A stretch of DNA of 64,000 bases from Ottowia thiooxydans DSM 14619 (GCF_000422885.1 NZ_AUGX01000034.1:1-64000), one strand, 5' to 3'. Shown: positions 1 through 9,290, counted from the first letter of the stretch. Numbers and translations are program-made. Notes: generated from the sequence alone by a model not told the origin.

Positions 1-321
1 AGGGTGCCCGGAGCGCAGCGCAGGGACACGGACTTGGGGTCGCATTTCTTTGGTTCGTTGCTTTCGGCCGGCGCTCCGGGTGCGAGCAAAGAAAGGGACT
101 GCGCCGCCGGGCGCAATCCCGGCCTCCGACCTAAAGAGAAGAGCAGAAGGCAACTAGCAATGGCAGCGCTTAATCAACCGCCGCTTGCCCCCATCCCCAC
201 CTTCCCCCAGTGGGGGAAGGAGTAAAACCAGCTCACGGCCTCGGGTTCTGGGGCTCTCGGGCTCGAGTCGCGAGGCGCGCCTGCATCAGTCTCTTCCGCA
301 TGCGGGGAAGGTGTAAAACCC
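1..321. other. Intergenic stretch at left edge with two hairpin/direct-repeat units
   Basis: I see no gene I can support here. The stretch holds two related units. At 200-220 there is a perfect 10-bp stem with a one-base loop, followed by GGGGAAGGAGTAAAACC (213-229). At about 292-320 a looser palindrome is followed by GGGGAAGGTGTAAAACC (304-320). The 17-base tails differ at one position. Such C-rich/G-rich hairpins are common as dispersed intergenic repeats in Comamonadaceae. They could end transcription downstream of the receptor gene that stops at 322, but neither has a clear U-tract. The open frame at 4-225 looks like the repetitive intergenic sequence often mis-called as a gene. Confidence 0.5.
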
Positions 322-1299
322 TCAGCGGCTATTGATCATCGCCGGCGTCGAACGCACGAAATCACCCCAATCCTGCACACCTTCCGCAATCACCTGCCTG
401 GCCTGGGCGGCATTGCGGAACACAGCGTGATTGCCGTTGGTGGAACTGAACTCACGCACCTTGGGATCCTGTGATGCCTTTTGAGCCGCAGCCTCAAGGC
501 GGCTCACAATGGCCTGTGGGGTGTTGGCGGGCAGCAGCAACCCGCTCCATGCGGTGAAACTCGGCTTGGTAATGCCCAACTCGCGAGTGGTGGGTACATC
601 CGGCAACTCAGGGAAGCGCTGAGCACCGCCTACCGCCAGCGGTACCAGCGCCCCAGCCTTGACATGCTGAGAAGAGTTGGGCAAATCAGCCGCACCCAGT
701 TGAATGTGACCCGCGAGCAAATCAGTCATGAACTGGCCATTGCCTTTGTAGGGCACGTGCGTGGCTTTGATGCCCAGGGCGTCTGTAAGCTGCACCATCA
801 CCATATGCGCAATCGAGCCAGCCCCGGACGAGCCGTAGGTCAGTGGCGCGCTGGACTTCTGGGCCAGCGCCTTCAATTCCGCAGGCGTGCGTACGCCGAG
901 GCGGGAAGGGGCAAAGACCACCACATCACCGTCTATCAGCGTACACACTGGAATCAACTGTTTGAGCGGGGCGAACTTAGGGGCATCACCGATGGCGTTG
1001 CTGACAACGGCGGTGATGTTGCCCAGAAGGACCGTATAGCCATCTGGCTCGGCGCGAATGACCGCCTCCACCCCGATGGCACCCGTAGCGCCCGCCTTGT
1101 TGTCAATCACTACCGGCTGCCCCAATTCGGCAGACAGGGCAGGGGCGAGCAAACGTGCATAGGCATCTACGTTCCCGCCCGCGGGAAAGGGCACCACAAG
1201 CTTGACTGGCCGCTCGGGCCAGGCCGCGTGAGCCGCGACGGCCCCCAAAGCTAAAGTCGCAGTGGCCAGCAGGCCACGCATGAGGTTGGGCAGTCGCAT
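322..1299 (-). CDS. Bug-family TTT transporter periplasmic substrate-binding protein
   Basis: This 325-aa protein is a periplasmic receptor of the Bug (TctC) family, which delivers small organic acids to tripartite tricarboxylate carriers. An N-terminal signal peptide ends near AAHAAWPERP. It is followed by the family hallmark WPERPVKLVVPFPAGGNVD and by IDNKAGATGAIG, and a central HVPYKGNGQ motif matches the binding loop. The ATG at 1299 is supported by an AAGGAGA ribosome site 8 bases upstream. It is the last gene of a minus-strand operon with sulfur-metabolism genes and follows metC by 24 bp. No TctA or TctB membrane genes are present in the window, so the cognate permease must be elsewhere. 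The ligand cannot be told from sequence; context suggests an organosulfur acid. Confidence 0.9.
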   Translation of the reverse strand: MRLPNLMRGLLATATLALGAVAAHAAWPERPVKLVVPFPAGGNVDAYARLLAPALSAELGQPVVIDNKAGATGAIGVEAVIRAEPDGYTVLLGNITAVVSNAIGDAPKFAPLKQLIPVCTLIDGDVVVFAPSRLGVRTPAELKALAQKSSAPLTYGSSGAGSIAHMVMVQLTDALGIKATHVPYKGNGQFMTDLLAGHIQLGAADLPNSSQHVKAGALVPLAVGGAQRFPELPDVPTTRELGITKPSFTAWSGLLLPANTPQAIVSRLEAAAQKASQDPKVREFSSTNGNHAVFRNAAQARQVIAEGVQDWGDFVRSTPAMINSR

Positions 1300-1323
1300 A
1301 TGAGTTGTCTCCTTCTTATAAAT

Positions 1324-2577
1324 CTATGGCTGGCGCGCTCGTGGCTGATTGACGGCTTGCTCGATGGCTTGCGCGATGTCTGCAGTCAAGTCGCCCACAT
1401 CTTCCAGCCCCACGTGCAACCGCACCACGCCCGCAGAAGGCGCGAGGCCTGCTTGCTCTCGTTGTTTCTGGGCGCGCTGCCATCCCTGGTGCGAAGACAG
1501 CGCTTTGTCTGTCACTGGCAATGCCAGGCTCTCGTATCCACCCCACGAAGCGCCGATGGAGTGCAGTTGCAAAGCGTCCGAGAAGGCGTTGAGCTGCAAG
1601 CCGGAAAAATCCTTGAACTGCACTGACAGCAGGCCGTTGTGGCCACTGAAATCGCGCTTCCACAAAGCATGCCCTGGGTCGGAGGGCAGGCCGGGGCAAT
1701 AGACGCGTTCCACCTGTGGATGCGCGAGCAGCCAGTTAGCCACTTCGATGACATTGCGGCCGTGTTGCGCCATGCGAACCGGCAAGGTGCGCATCCCTCT
1801 GAGGACCAAAGACGCATCGTCTGCCGATACGGCGTAACCCAGGGCCTCATAGGTGGAGAGCACGCGCCGCGCCAGGGCGTCATCGCGTGCGAGAAGTGCG
1901 CCTTGCATCAGATCGGAATGCCCGCCCTGGTATTTGGTGAGTGCGCAGGCCACCAGATCAGCGCCAAGATCCATAGGCGCTTGCAGGTAACCGGCGGCCC
2001 AGGTGTTGTCCACCATCAGCAGCGCGCCATGTGCGTGTGCCGCGCGGGCAAGAGCGGGGATATCCAACACCTCGAACAAGATGGAGCCTGGACTTTCAGC
2101 GTAGACCACGCGCGTGTTGGGTCGCAAGTGCTCTTCAATCGGCTGGGTCAGGGGATCGAAGTAACTTGCTTCAATCCCGAAGCGGGCAAAGAGGGTGCTC
2201 ACAATACGGTGTGGCACTGGGTCGTACACGCTGTCGGTAATGAGCACGTGTTCGCCCGGAGCTACCAGCGACAACAGCCCCAAAGTGATGGCCGCGACTC
2301 CAGAAGGTGCCAGCCATGCGTGGTTGGCACCTTCCAGCGAGCACAAGGCTGCTTCAAGGGCACGGTGCGTATCTGTGCCGTGGCGGCCATAGAGCGACAC
2401 CTGCTCACCCGCTTGCCGGCGTGTCTTGAGCGCGTCCATCTGCGCCACAGAGGAAAAGCGGACCGTGCTGGTGCGCACGATGGGCGCATTCACTGGAGCA
2501 TTGCCTTCGTTATTGAAGCCAGGCTGGCCAGCATGCAACAGCCGGGTGTGAGGGTGCAGGGTGCGAGAGTCTGTCAT
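1324..2577 (-). CDS. metC: Cystathionine beta-lyase / Cys-Met metabolism PLP enzyme
   Basis: This 417-aa pyridoxal-phosphate enzyme of the Cys/Met metabolism (gamma-family) group cleaves C-S bonds such as that of cystathionine, releasing a thiol, pyruvate and ammonia. Visible motifs are SLYGRHGTDTHRALE near residue 61, Asp190 in LLMVDNTWAAGYLQ (pyridine nitrogen contact) and the Schiff-base Lys215 in ALTKYQGGHSD. Length and motif order match MetC. The start codon overlaps the stop of the upstream aminotransferase gene (ATGA), implying translational coupling. Next to a cysteine-dioxygenase-like enzyme and a rhodanese it more likely serves sulfur-compound catabolism than methionine synthesis; that is inference. 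Confidence 0.88.
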   Translation of the reverse strand: MTDSRTLHPHTRLLHAGQPGFNNEGNAPVNAPIVRTSTVRFSSVAQMDALKTRRQAGEQVSLYGRHGTDTHRALEAALCSLEGANHAWLAPSGVAAITLGLLSLVAPGEHVLITDSVYDPVPHRIVSTLFARFGIEASYFDPLTQPIEEHLRPNTRVVYAESPGSILFEVLDIPALARAAHAHGALLMVDNTWAAGYLQAPMDLGADLVACALTKYQGGHSDLMQGALLARDDALARRVLSTYEALGYAVSADDASLVLRGMRTLPVRMAQHGRNVIEVANWLLAHPQVERVYCPGLPSDPGHALWKRDFSGHNGLLSVQFKDFSGLQLNAFSDALQLHSIGASWGGYESLALPVTDKALSSHQGWQRAQKQREQAGLAPSAGVVRLHVGLEDVGDLTADIAQAIEQAVNQPRARQP

Positions 2578-3824
2578 GCAGTTTCTAGATTTAGTGATTG
2601 CGCCGGTTCCAGGCTATCTACGAAAGCCTGCAGGCGGCGTGCGCCTTCCATGCATTCTTCCAGAGCGGCCACCAGGGCAATTCGAACGCGCTGACGTATG
2701 GGCTCCGGGCCAAAGGCGGAGCTGAGATAGGAGCCAGGCATCACCAGCACCGATTGCTGTGCATACAGCTGCCGGGTGAACTCTTCATCGCTGAGGCCAG
2801 TGCGTGCAATATCAGCCCAGAGAAAAAAGCCTGCATCGGGCGTAGCGATGGTGAGCGCGCGCTGCATCAGCGGAATGACATGGCGGTACTTCTCGCGGTA
2901 TTTTTCTCTGCTGTCTTGCACATGGGCTTCGTCGTTCCAGGCCGCCACGCTGGCTGCATCCACCACAGGGTTCATGCCGCCGCCGTTGTAGGAGCGAAGA
3001 CGTGCGGCCTGCGTCAGAATGGCACGGTCGCCGGCCATGAATCCGGAACGCAAACCTGGCACATTGGAGCGCTTTGAGAGGCTGGAGAGAACGACCAGGC
3101 GTTCGAACGAGCGGCCCAGCAATGTAGCGGCTTGCAGCGCACCCAGGGGCGGTTCGTCTCCGGTGTAGATCTCGGAATAGCACTCATCCACGACCACGGT
3201 AAAGCCGTGCTGATCAGACAGTTCGAAGATGGTGCGCCAGGCATCCAGCTGTTGCACACCGCCCATGGGGTTGTCGGGTGAACAAACGAACAGCAATGCG
3301 GTGCGCGCCCACACATGTTCTGGCACCGATAAGAAAACTTCGCCATGTCGTGAGGCGGTGGTGGAATCGTAGACCCACGATCTCAATCCGTTCAGGACAG
3401 TAGCGCCTTCATAGACCGCGTAGCCCGGATTGGGGTAGACCACATAGGCATCGGGGGGTGATGAATCCAGCACCGTGCGCGTCAGTGAAAACAAGCCTTC
3501 GCGCGTGCCGTTAACGACCTGTACCTCGCATGCGGGGTCCACTACCGCCGGTGCAAAGCGGCGGCCCAGCCAGGCCGCTATGGCTTCTCGCAAGGCCGGT
3601 GAACCGACTACGCTCGGGTAGGCGCCTAGAGAGCCTGGAGGGCATCTCCCCATGATCTCCCCGACAGCTGCCGGTTGCGCATGGCGTGGCTCGCCTACTG
3701 AGAAGAGGATGGGTGTCAGCCCGTGAGCAGGAGGCACATCCGCCACCAAAGCGGTTAGCCGCTGAACTGGGTAGATCGGCAGTTTTTTAAGCGGGCCGGT
3801 CATGGGATCCTCGGGCGTTTTCAT
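2574..3824 (-). CDS. Class I/II PLP aminotransferase, DapC-like
   Basis: This 416-aa fold-type I aminotransferase has the PLP lysine Lys251 in SSLSKRSNVPGLRSGF, a motif typical of N-succinyldiaminopimelate aminotransferases of the DapC type. It also has YPNPGYAVYEG, SPDNPMGG and VVDECYSEIY, which hold PLP and the substrate carboxylate. The start at 3824 overlaps the stop of the dioxygenase gene by four bases; an internal ATG at 3803 is a weaker alternative. Because it sits in a sulfur operon and not with dap genes, it may deaminate a sulfur amino acid such as cysteine or a cysteine-derived sulfinate, giving a keto acid. The family is certain from motifs; the substrate is inference. Confidence 0.85.
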   Translation of the reverse strand: MKTPEDPMTGPLKKLPIYPVQRLTALVADVPPAHGLTPILFSVGEPRHAQPAAVGEIMGRCPPGSLGAYPSVVGSPALREAIAAWLGRRFAPAVVDPACEVQVVNGTREGLFSLTRTVLDSSPPDAYVVYPNPGYAVYEGATVLNGLRSWVYDSTTASRHGEVFLSVPEHVWARTALLFVCSPDNPMGGVQQLDAWRTIFELSDQHGFTVVVDECYSEIYTGDEPPLGALQAATLLGRSFERLVVLSSLSKRSNVPGLRSGFMAGDRAILTQAARLRSYNGGGMNPVVDAASVAAWNDEAHVQDSREKYREKYRHVIPLMQRALTIATPDAGFFLWADIARTGLSDEEFTRQLYAQQSVLVMPGSYLSSAFGPEPIRQRVRIALVAALEECMEGARRLQAFVDSLEPAQSLNLETA

Positions 3825-4444
3825 CGAGGCATGAGCCGGGGTTTGTCGAGAAAATTGCGGTTGAACTTGACCACCGCGCCCGTTTCCAGGTTGTAGCCCA
3901 CCCGCTCGTCCAAGGTTTCCAGCGCGCGGCCATACAGATGGAAGTGGCGGGTTGGCTGATCGCCCTGGATGTGAATGCTGTGAATGTCGTCTGGCAGGAA
4001 CTGAATGGATCGCCCCCGCTCCACCATGAATTCGCTGCGCTTGGCTAGCTCCGCCTGATCGGGCGAGCTCCCATCGTCAACCCGCTCATAGAGCCGGTTG
4101 AGCTCCTGCCCTTCCAGTGCAACGATCACCGCCCAGGTGGTGTGATCGTGTGGTGGCGAATTCATGCCGGGGTTGATGGAGTTCAGGTACAGAGCGAAGC
4201 TGTCGTCGGGTTGTGAGGCCAGCAGATAGCGCGCAATGCCCATGCCGCCAGGCTCGGCCACTGGAAAGTCTTCGGCCGTGAAATAGTCCTGCTGATCTGC
4301 CAAGGGTTGCAACAGGGCCGCGATCTCGGTCAGCAGTTCACGCGACAGTGGAGCGCTGGCGGCCAGCGATCGAATGCGGGCCATCGTGTCATCCACCAGC
4401 GCTACACGGGCTTCAATCAGCCTGCGGGAAGGATCAATGCTCAT
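3821..4444 (-). CDS. Cysteine dioxygenase family protein (cupin thiol dioxygenase)
   Basis: This 207-aa cupin belongs to the type I cysteine dioxygenase / 3-mercaptopropionate dioxygenase family: mononuclear iron enzymes that oxidise a thiol to a sulfinic acid with O2. The three-His iron site is readable as His99 and His101 in SPPHDHTTWAVIVALEG and His155 in PDDIHSIH. The conserved HFHLYGR segment follows. Length matches bacterial family members (about 190-210 aa). I cannot tell cysteine from 3-mercaptopropionate or related thiols. It lies between a Bug receptor and the aminotransferase and overlaps the latter by four bases. A sulfinate product would fit the neighbouring aminotransferase and rhodanese. 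Confidence 0.88.
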   Translation of the reverse strand: MSIDPSRRLIEARVALVDDTMARIRSLAASAPLSRELLTEIAALLQPLADQQDYFTAEDFPVAEPGGMGIARYLLASQPDDSFALYLNSINPGMNSPPHDHTTWAVIVALEGQELNRLYERVDDGSSPDQAELAKRSEFMVERGRSIQFLPDDIHSIHIQGDQPTRHFHLYGRALETLDERVGYNLETGAVVKFNRNFLDKPRLMPR

Positions 4445-4483
4445 GAGCGAATCTCGGAAAAATAGTTGAACAGGCTTCAGGAT

Positions 4484-5470
4484 TTAAGACAGGCTGGCGC
4501 GCACCCCGGCTCCTCGTGCCACGGTCTCCCAGGTCTTCAGTTCGGTGCGGATCTGTGCCGTCAGTTCCTGAGGCGTCCCGGTGCGCACGGTGACGCCTTG
4601 CGCGGCGTATTCCCGCTGCACCTCAGGTAAGGCCATCACAGCGCGAAACGCCGTGTTCAGCCGCGTCACGATCTCAGAGGGGGTTTTGGGTGGTGCCAGG
4701 ATGAAGCTATTGGCCGCCGCATGGAACCCGGGCAATGTCTCGGCGATCGTCGGTATGTCTTTCGCGATTTCTGAGCGGGTGGTGGTGGTCACACCCAGTA
4801 CACGCAGCTTCTGGGCCTTAGCCAGGGGGAGCACCGGTGGCATGCTGACGAAGCAGATGGGAATCTGGCCGGCGATCAGATCAGCCAGCGCGGGCGCTCC
4901 TCCTTTGTAGGGCACATGCAGCATATCTACATTCGCCGCACGCTTGAACATCTCCGCACTGAGGTGAGCAATATTGCCCACACCCGGTGAGGCGTATGCA
5001 TACTTGCCTGGATTGGCTTTCAGCACGCTGATGAGCTCGGCCACGTTGCGCGCTGGGAAATCAGGATGCACCACTACCGTAAATGGGATTTGGGCGAGCG
5101 CACCGACCGCTGTCAAAGTCGTTGGGTCGTAGTTGATTTTGTCGTAGATCGCCGGAGCGGCCAAAACGGCGGACTCTGCCATGTACAACACGGAGCCATC
5201 GGCAGGCGCATTGACCAATGCGCTGGCTGCCAAGGTGCCGCCAGCGCCAGGACGGTTGTCCACCACGACCGGCTGATCAAGTGCCTGGGTCAGGTGCTGC
5301 GTCAGCAAGCGCGCCAGCACGTCAGCGCCGCCGCCTGCGGCGTAACCCACCATCAGCTTGATGGCGCCCGAGCGCTGTGCCGCGGGCTGGGCAATGGCCT
5401 GGCCGCTCATTAGTGCGCCTAAGGCTTGGATCGCGCGGCGGCGAGTGGGGCGAAATATGGAGTTTTTCAT
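4484..5470 (-). CDS. Bug-family TTT transporter substrate-binding protein
   Basis: This is a second Bug/TctC-family periplasmic receptor, about 328 aa from the preferred ATG at 5470. That start gives a compact signal peptide containing RPTRRRAIQALGALMSG, a twin-arginine-like n-region, ending near QAIAQPA. An upstream in-frame ATG at 5506 would add 12 unlikely residues. Family motifs include LMVGYAAGGGADVLARL, VDNRPGAGG and MLHVPYKGGAP. It shares the operon with the receptor at 322-1299, so two binding proteins serve this locus without any local permease genes. They may bind related organosulfur acids; the ligand is not determinable from sequence. Confidence 0.88.
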   Translation of the reverse strand: MKNSIFRPTRRRAIQALGALMSGQAIAQPAAQRSGAIKLMVGYAAGGGADVLARLLTQHLTQALDQPVVVDNRPGAGGTLAASALVNAPADGSVLYMAESAVLAAPAIYDKINYDPTTLTAVGALAQIPFTVVVHPDFPARNVAELISVLKANPGKYAYASPGVGNIAHLSAEMFKRAANVDMLHVPYKGGAPALADLIAGQIPICFVSMPPVLPLAKAQKLRVLGVTTTTRSEIAKDIPTIAETLPGFHAAANSFILAPPKTPSEIVTRLNTAFRAVMALPEVQREYAAQGVTVRTGTPQELTAQIRTELKTWETVARGAGVRASLS

Positions 5471-5532
5471 GCCTGTCTCGTGTGGCTTATGTAGGTGGTT
5501 CACCATGCTTTTTATGAGGGCGCTCTAAGAAA

Positions 5533-7197
5533 TTAGGCAGGCTCAGAAGCGAAATACTGGAACAGAGCACCGTCTTCTCGCTCCATTTGTTCCACCAGAC
5601 CGATTTCCCAGCTGAGGTAAGCATTCATGGCTTTGGTGCGGTCTACGTGGTCGTAGGGGCTGTACCAAACATCGTCTGTGGACGTGGTCATTTGCGTGAG
5701 GCCTGGCTCCAAAGTCAGCCCGGCGGCGGTCCATGCGGCATTGCCTCCCTGGAGCACCGCCACCGGAACGGGTGACACGGCCTGGGCATCGGTTGCAGCG
5801 ATCTCCGCGAACTTCCCATCGAGCGAGGTCAATACCAGAAGCTTGTGCGCAGGCAATTGCGAGATGGCATTGGCTAGCCGCGACCGCACCGCAAACCATG
5901 CACCAGAAATATGGCCGTCGCGAAAGCGCAGGCTGCTAGACAGATCCACCACCACCGCTTCGCCTGATTTCAGTTTCTGCTGCACATCCAGCACACCCAA
6001 TTTCCGAACGCTGGAACCCGCTTCAACGGGCAGATGCGTGGGCACTTCAGGCCCTTTTTCAAGCGCCTGTCCGCAGGCGCTGAGGCCACCTTGCAAGACG
6101 AAGACGTCAGTCCAGCCGAGCTGGATAAGCCAGGATGCGGTCATGCGCGCGCGCACACCGTTGTCATCGCACAGCACGATGCGTGCACTTCGCGTTCCAA
6201 CGTAGTGATCGGTGGATTGCACCAACTGCCCACCGGGGGCCGTGCGCGCGCCGGGGATGTGGCCAGCTTCATATTCTTCAGGTGTGCGCACGTCAAACAA
6301 ATACAGCGTGCGCTCGCCAGCCTGCGCCTGCAGCTCGCGCAGCCGGGCCGCGTCGATCTCGCGCACGCCGAAGCGCTTTGCCACGCGCTGCGAGGCCTCT
6401 ATGGCCTGATTCAGACCTTCAAGGGTCGGTGGCGGCGCCACAGCCTTGCTCCCGCTGGCCATGGTCTCGCCGCTCAGGTGCCAGCCCTGTGTGCCGTTGC
6501 GGACACATACCACCGGATTGCGCAAACCGGCATTGATGAGCGATTGAGCGCCAATAATGCCCCGTGTGCGGCCGGCACAATTCACCACCACGGTGGTGCT
6601 CTCGCGCTCGACCAGATCAAACACGCGATGAACCAACTCGGCGCCCGGGCAATTGATGCCACCTGGCAGGCTGTAGTTGTGGAATTCGCTGTAGGGGCGG
6701 CTGTCCAGGATCACCATATCGCGCCCCTCACTGATCCAGGTTTTCAGTTCCTGAGCATCAATGGACGGTGTGCCATAACTATGTTCCACGAACTCGCCAA
6801 AGGCTTTGCTGGGCACGTAGATGCCGGAAAACACCTGCAGGCCAGCGTCGCGCCAGGCTTGCAGTCCGCCTTTCAAAACGGCGACATGGCTATAGCCCCA
6901 CTCTGCCATGCGCTCGGCTGCCCGCTCTGAAAGTCCTTCTCCCTCGGCATCCATCAGCACCATGCGCGTGTCGCGGCGGGGCACGAGATCGGCAAGCCGC
7001 ATCTCCAGATGGCTGAACGGAGCCGAAACCACGAACAGCGGATGCGCGGCATGAAAGACGCCTTCTTCGCGCACGTCAAGAAAGGCCAACTCTTGACCGT
7101 CAGAAAGCATGGCATGCACTTGGCGGGCATCGACGGTGGGCCAGGATGTGGGCTGGGATGCAGAGCGCGCCGAAGCGCTGGCAGAAGAAGCAGACAT
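5533..7197 (-). CDS. Four-domain rhodanese-like sulfurtransferase
   Basis: This 554-aa cytoplasmic protein is made of four consecutive rhodanese domains (about residues 20-125, 145-245, 270-380 and 390-490) plus a C-terminal tail with DDVWYSPYDHVDRTKAMN. Rhodaneses pass sulfane sulfur via an active-site cysteine. Domain 2 has a cysteine loop VNCAGRTRG (Cys207) and domain 3 has LCDDNGVRARM (Cys343). Domain 1 (LMDAEGEGLS) and domain 4 (LTSLDGKFAE) lack the cysteine. I start at the ATG at 7197; the upstream TTG at 7206 adds only three residues. It is the first gene of the operon, transcribed away from the LysR gene, and probably handles sulfur released from the imported thiol. Confidence 0.87.
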   Translation of the reverse strand: MSASSASASARSASQPTSWPTVDARQVHAMLSDGQELAFLDVREEGVFHAAHPLFVVSAPFSHLEMRLADLVPRRDTRMVLMDAEGEGLSERAAERMAEWGYSHVAVLKGGLQAWRDAGLQVFSGIYVPSKAFGEFVEHSYGTPSIDAQELKTWISEGRDMVILDSRPYSEFHNYSLPGGINCPGAELVHRVFDLVERESTTVVVNCAGRTRGIIGAQSLINAGLRNPVVCVRNGTQGWHLSGETMASGSKAVAPPPTLEGLNQAIEASQRVAKRFGVREIDAARLRELQAQAGERTLYLFDVRTPEEYEAGHIPGARTAPGGQLVQSTDHYVGTRSARIVLCDDNGVRARMTASWLIQLGWTDVFVLQGGLSACGQALEKGPEVPTHLPVEAGSSVRKLGVLDVQQKLKSGEAVVVDLSSSLRFRDGHISGAWFAVRSRLANAISQLPAHKLLVLTSLDGKFAEIAATDAQAVSPVPVAVLQGGNAAWTAAGLTLEPGLTQMTTSTDDVWYSPYDHVDRTKAMNAYLSWEIGLVEQMEREDGALFQYFASEPA

Positions 7198-7294
7198 GGC
7201 AGACAACCGAAGTGAAGTGAGTTCGAGGCTGATTTTGGGGGTCTGCTTTAAATAAGTAAAATATAAAAATATTAATAATTAATTTATAAAAAGT
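7198..7294. promoter_or_regulatory. Divergent LysR-regulated intergenic region
   Basis: This 97-bp gap separates the divergently transcribed LysR gene and the sulfur operon. About half of it (7245-7292) is strikingly A+T rich against the GC-rich genes and contains the near-dyad ATTAATAATTAAT (about 7270-7282). LysR proteins usually bind T-N11-A dyads in the gap between their own gene and a divergent target, so this is the expected operator. I cannot fix exact -10/-35 elements. Confidence 0.5.
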
Positions 7295-8221
7295 ATGAAT
7301 GTGTCGTTGCGTCAGCTGCGTGCCTTTGTGCTTGGCATCGAGTGCACCTCGTTCTCGGCCGCCGCCGCGCGCATGGGAATGACTCAGCCCGGCTATTCCT
7401 TGCTGATCCGGCAGCTGGAAAGCGAGCTGGGATTACGGCTGTTTCAGCGCACCACCCGGCATGTGGAGCCCACTCAGGCAGGGCTCGATTTGCTGGCCTA
7501 CGCGCGGCGCACCTTGCAGTCCATGGAGGAGACCTGCCGGGTTGCCGAAGATGCGCGTGAGCTGCGTATGGGCACCCTGCGCCTGGCAGTGGTGCCGTCG
7601 GTGGCGTGTGGGTTGCTGCCCGCCATCTTGTTGCGTTTTCATTCCATGCATGCGGGCATTCGGCTGGAGTTGCGTGAAGAGCAGGCCACTAATTTTGCGG
7701 AAATGGTGCGTGCTGGCCGCTCTGAAATTGGCTTGGGCTTATTGCTTCAGCCAGACGAAGCCTTGCAGTTCGAGCCCCTGCTGCGTGACCACCTGGTTGC
7801 TCTGCTGCCGCCCGGCCACCCCTTGGTCAGTCGAACCAACATTACCTGGCGGTCACTGGTGGGGCACGACTACATTTCCGTCACCACGCAGTCCAGCGTG
7901 CGCGTGCGTGCTGACCAAGCGGCCGTAGAAGCGGGCCAGGCCATGAAGCCGTCTTATGAAGTCGACTCGCTCACCACGGCAGTGGCTTTGGTACGTGCGG
8001 GATTGGGTTACGCCATTGTGCCCAGCTTGGCTCTGGAAAGCCTGAACTTTGGCCCGGTGGTGGTTCGGCCGGTTGAAAAGCCCCGTGCATGGCGCAGCAT
8101 AGGTTTGCTATCACGCCCCTCCTTCGTGTTGTCGCCCGTGGCGGAGGCGTTCGCCGCCTTGGCGCGGGAGATCACTACCGACTGGCATGGCACCAACGCG
8201 GCTACTGTGAGCGAGCCGTGA
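7295..8221 (+). CDS. LysR-family transcriptional regulator
   Basis: This 308-aa regulator has an N-terminal winged helix-turn-helix (residues 1-60: SLRQLRAFVLGIECTSFSAA, MTQPGYSLLIRQLESELG, LFQRTT) and a C-terminal two-lobe ligand-binding domain (about 90-295) with LRLAVVPSVACGLLPAIL. Such proteins respond to a pathway intermediate. The ATG at 7295 lacks a strong ribosome site and lies only a few bases after the A+T-rich operator region. Divergence from the rhodanese-led operon makes that operon the likely target. Confidence 0.9.
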   Translation: MNVSLRQLRAFVLGIECTSFSAAAARMGMTQPGYSLLIRQLESELGLRLFQRTTRHVEPTQAGLDLLAYARRTLQSMEETCRVAEDARELRMGTLRLAVVPSVACGLLPAILLRFHSMHAGIRLELREEQATNFAEMVRAGRSEIGLGLLLQPDEALQFEPLLRDHLVALLPPGHPLVSRTNITWRSLVGHDYISVTTQSSVRVRADQAAVEAGQAMKPSYEVDSLTTAVALVRAGLGYAIVPSLALESLNFGPVVVRPVEKPRAWRSIGLLSRPSFVLSPVAEAFAALAREITTDWHGTNAATVSEP

Positions 8222-8280
8222 AACTTCCTTTCGCGCAGGGAATTTTCGCTAGCTCATGAACACGTTCTTTGAACAGGCTC

Positions 8281-9189
8281 TTAGCGCAAAGAGCTGTCGG
8301 CGCCTGGCTTGGCGCTTCGCTTTAGCAGCACCGCACTAATCGCCACCAACACGCACACAACAGCCGCCAGATCCTGCCAGCGTGGCCATTCGCCCAAAAT
8401 CAAAGGGGCGCTCAGAATGCCGATCAGGGGAGTTGCCATCAAGCTCATGGCACTGGTGGATGGAGGCAATGAACGCGCCAGGCGGAACCAGACCACTTGT
8501 GATGCGCCATAGTTGATCGCCACAGCCCACACCAAGCTGATCCACATGGGAGCGCTGAAGTGCCACTGCTGAGCAGGTTCCAGCGCCCAAGCCATGGCGG
8601 CCAGTACGGCCGATGAGAGCACCATCATCCACACCACCAGCGCCTCGGCGGGCAGCGTCAGTTTGGCGCGCTGCATCCAGATGGTTCCAAGCGCCCAGCA
8701 GAACGCCGCACCCTGCATCCACAAAATTCCGGTGGGGCTGCCGCCCAGCTGAACAAGTTCATCTCCCAGCAGCAGGGCGATGCCGGTGAGAACGGCGGCG
8801 ACTGCAATTATCAGCCGACGCGTAAGTGGTTCGCGGTAGAAAAGAACGGCAATCAACACGGTCCAAACCGGCATGGTGAAGCCCAGAATCGCCGCGCGCC
8901 CTGCTGGCAACTGTGTGAGCGCAACTATGGAAAGCCCATGCCAGCCCAGCACGTTGGGCAAGCCCAGTACGACGACGTCTCGCCACTCACGTCGCCCTTT
9001 CGGGACCATGCGCAACCCTTGCGCCCGAAAGACCAGCCACAACCCCAACGCCCCCAAGGCCATGGTGAGGGAGCGAAAGTGCAGCGGCGACATCTCGCGC
9101 AGCGACAGTTTCATCATGGGCCAGTTCAGGCCCCACATGAGCGTAAGCACGACCAACCCGAATAGTTGGCGGCGAGAGAGAGCAGTCAT
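8281..9189 (-). CDS. EamA/DMT-family inner-membrane transporter
   Basis: This protein of about 302 aa has ten predicted hydrophobic helices in two EamA repeats (about residues 8-140 and 155-285). It begins LFGLVVLTLMWGLNWPMMK, the typical 'WG.N' opening of drug/metabolite transporters. I prefer the ATG at 9189, because the upstream codon at 9246 adds 19 hydrophilic residues. It reads in the same direction as the sugar genes upstream and is separated from the epimerase by about 100 bp. It may belong to that operon or be independent. The substrate is unknown; members export amino acids, nucleotides or other metabolites. Confidence 0.82.
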   Translation of the reverse strand: MTALSRRQLFGLVVLTLMWGLNWPMMKLSLREMSPLHFRSLTMALGALGLWLVFRAQGLRMVPKGRREWRDVVVLGLPNVLGWHGLSIVALTQLPAGRAAILGFTMPVWTVLIAVLFYREPLTRRLIIAVAAVLTGIALLLGDELVQLGGSPTGILWMQGAAFCWALGTIWMQRAKLTLPAEALVVWMMVLSSAVLAAMAWALEPAQQWHFSAPMWISLVWAVAINYGASQVVWFRLARSLPPSTSAMSLMATPLIGILSAPLILGEWPRWQDLAAVVCVLVAISAVLLKRSAKPGADSSLR

Positions 9190-9290
9190 GCGGGGATTGT
9201 GCTTGAGCTGCTGGATATGGAGGCTGTCTTGATTTGGACGGCCCATCTAGAACGTTGTTTCAACAGCGAGGGCTGACCTTCCCGACCCGA

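Noticed and set aside
4-225. 73-aa open frame at the left edge
   Set aside because: Resembles repetitive intergenic sequence often mis-annotated in Comamonadaceae; no ribosome site or domain, and it includes a hairpin repeat.
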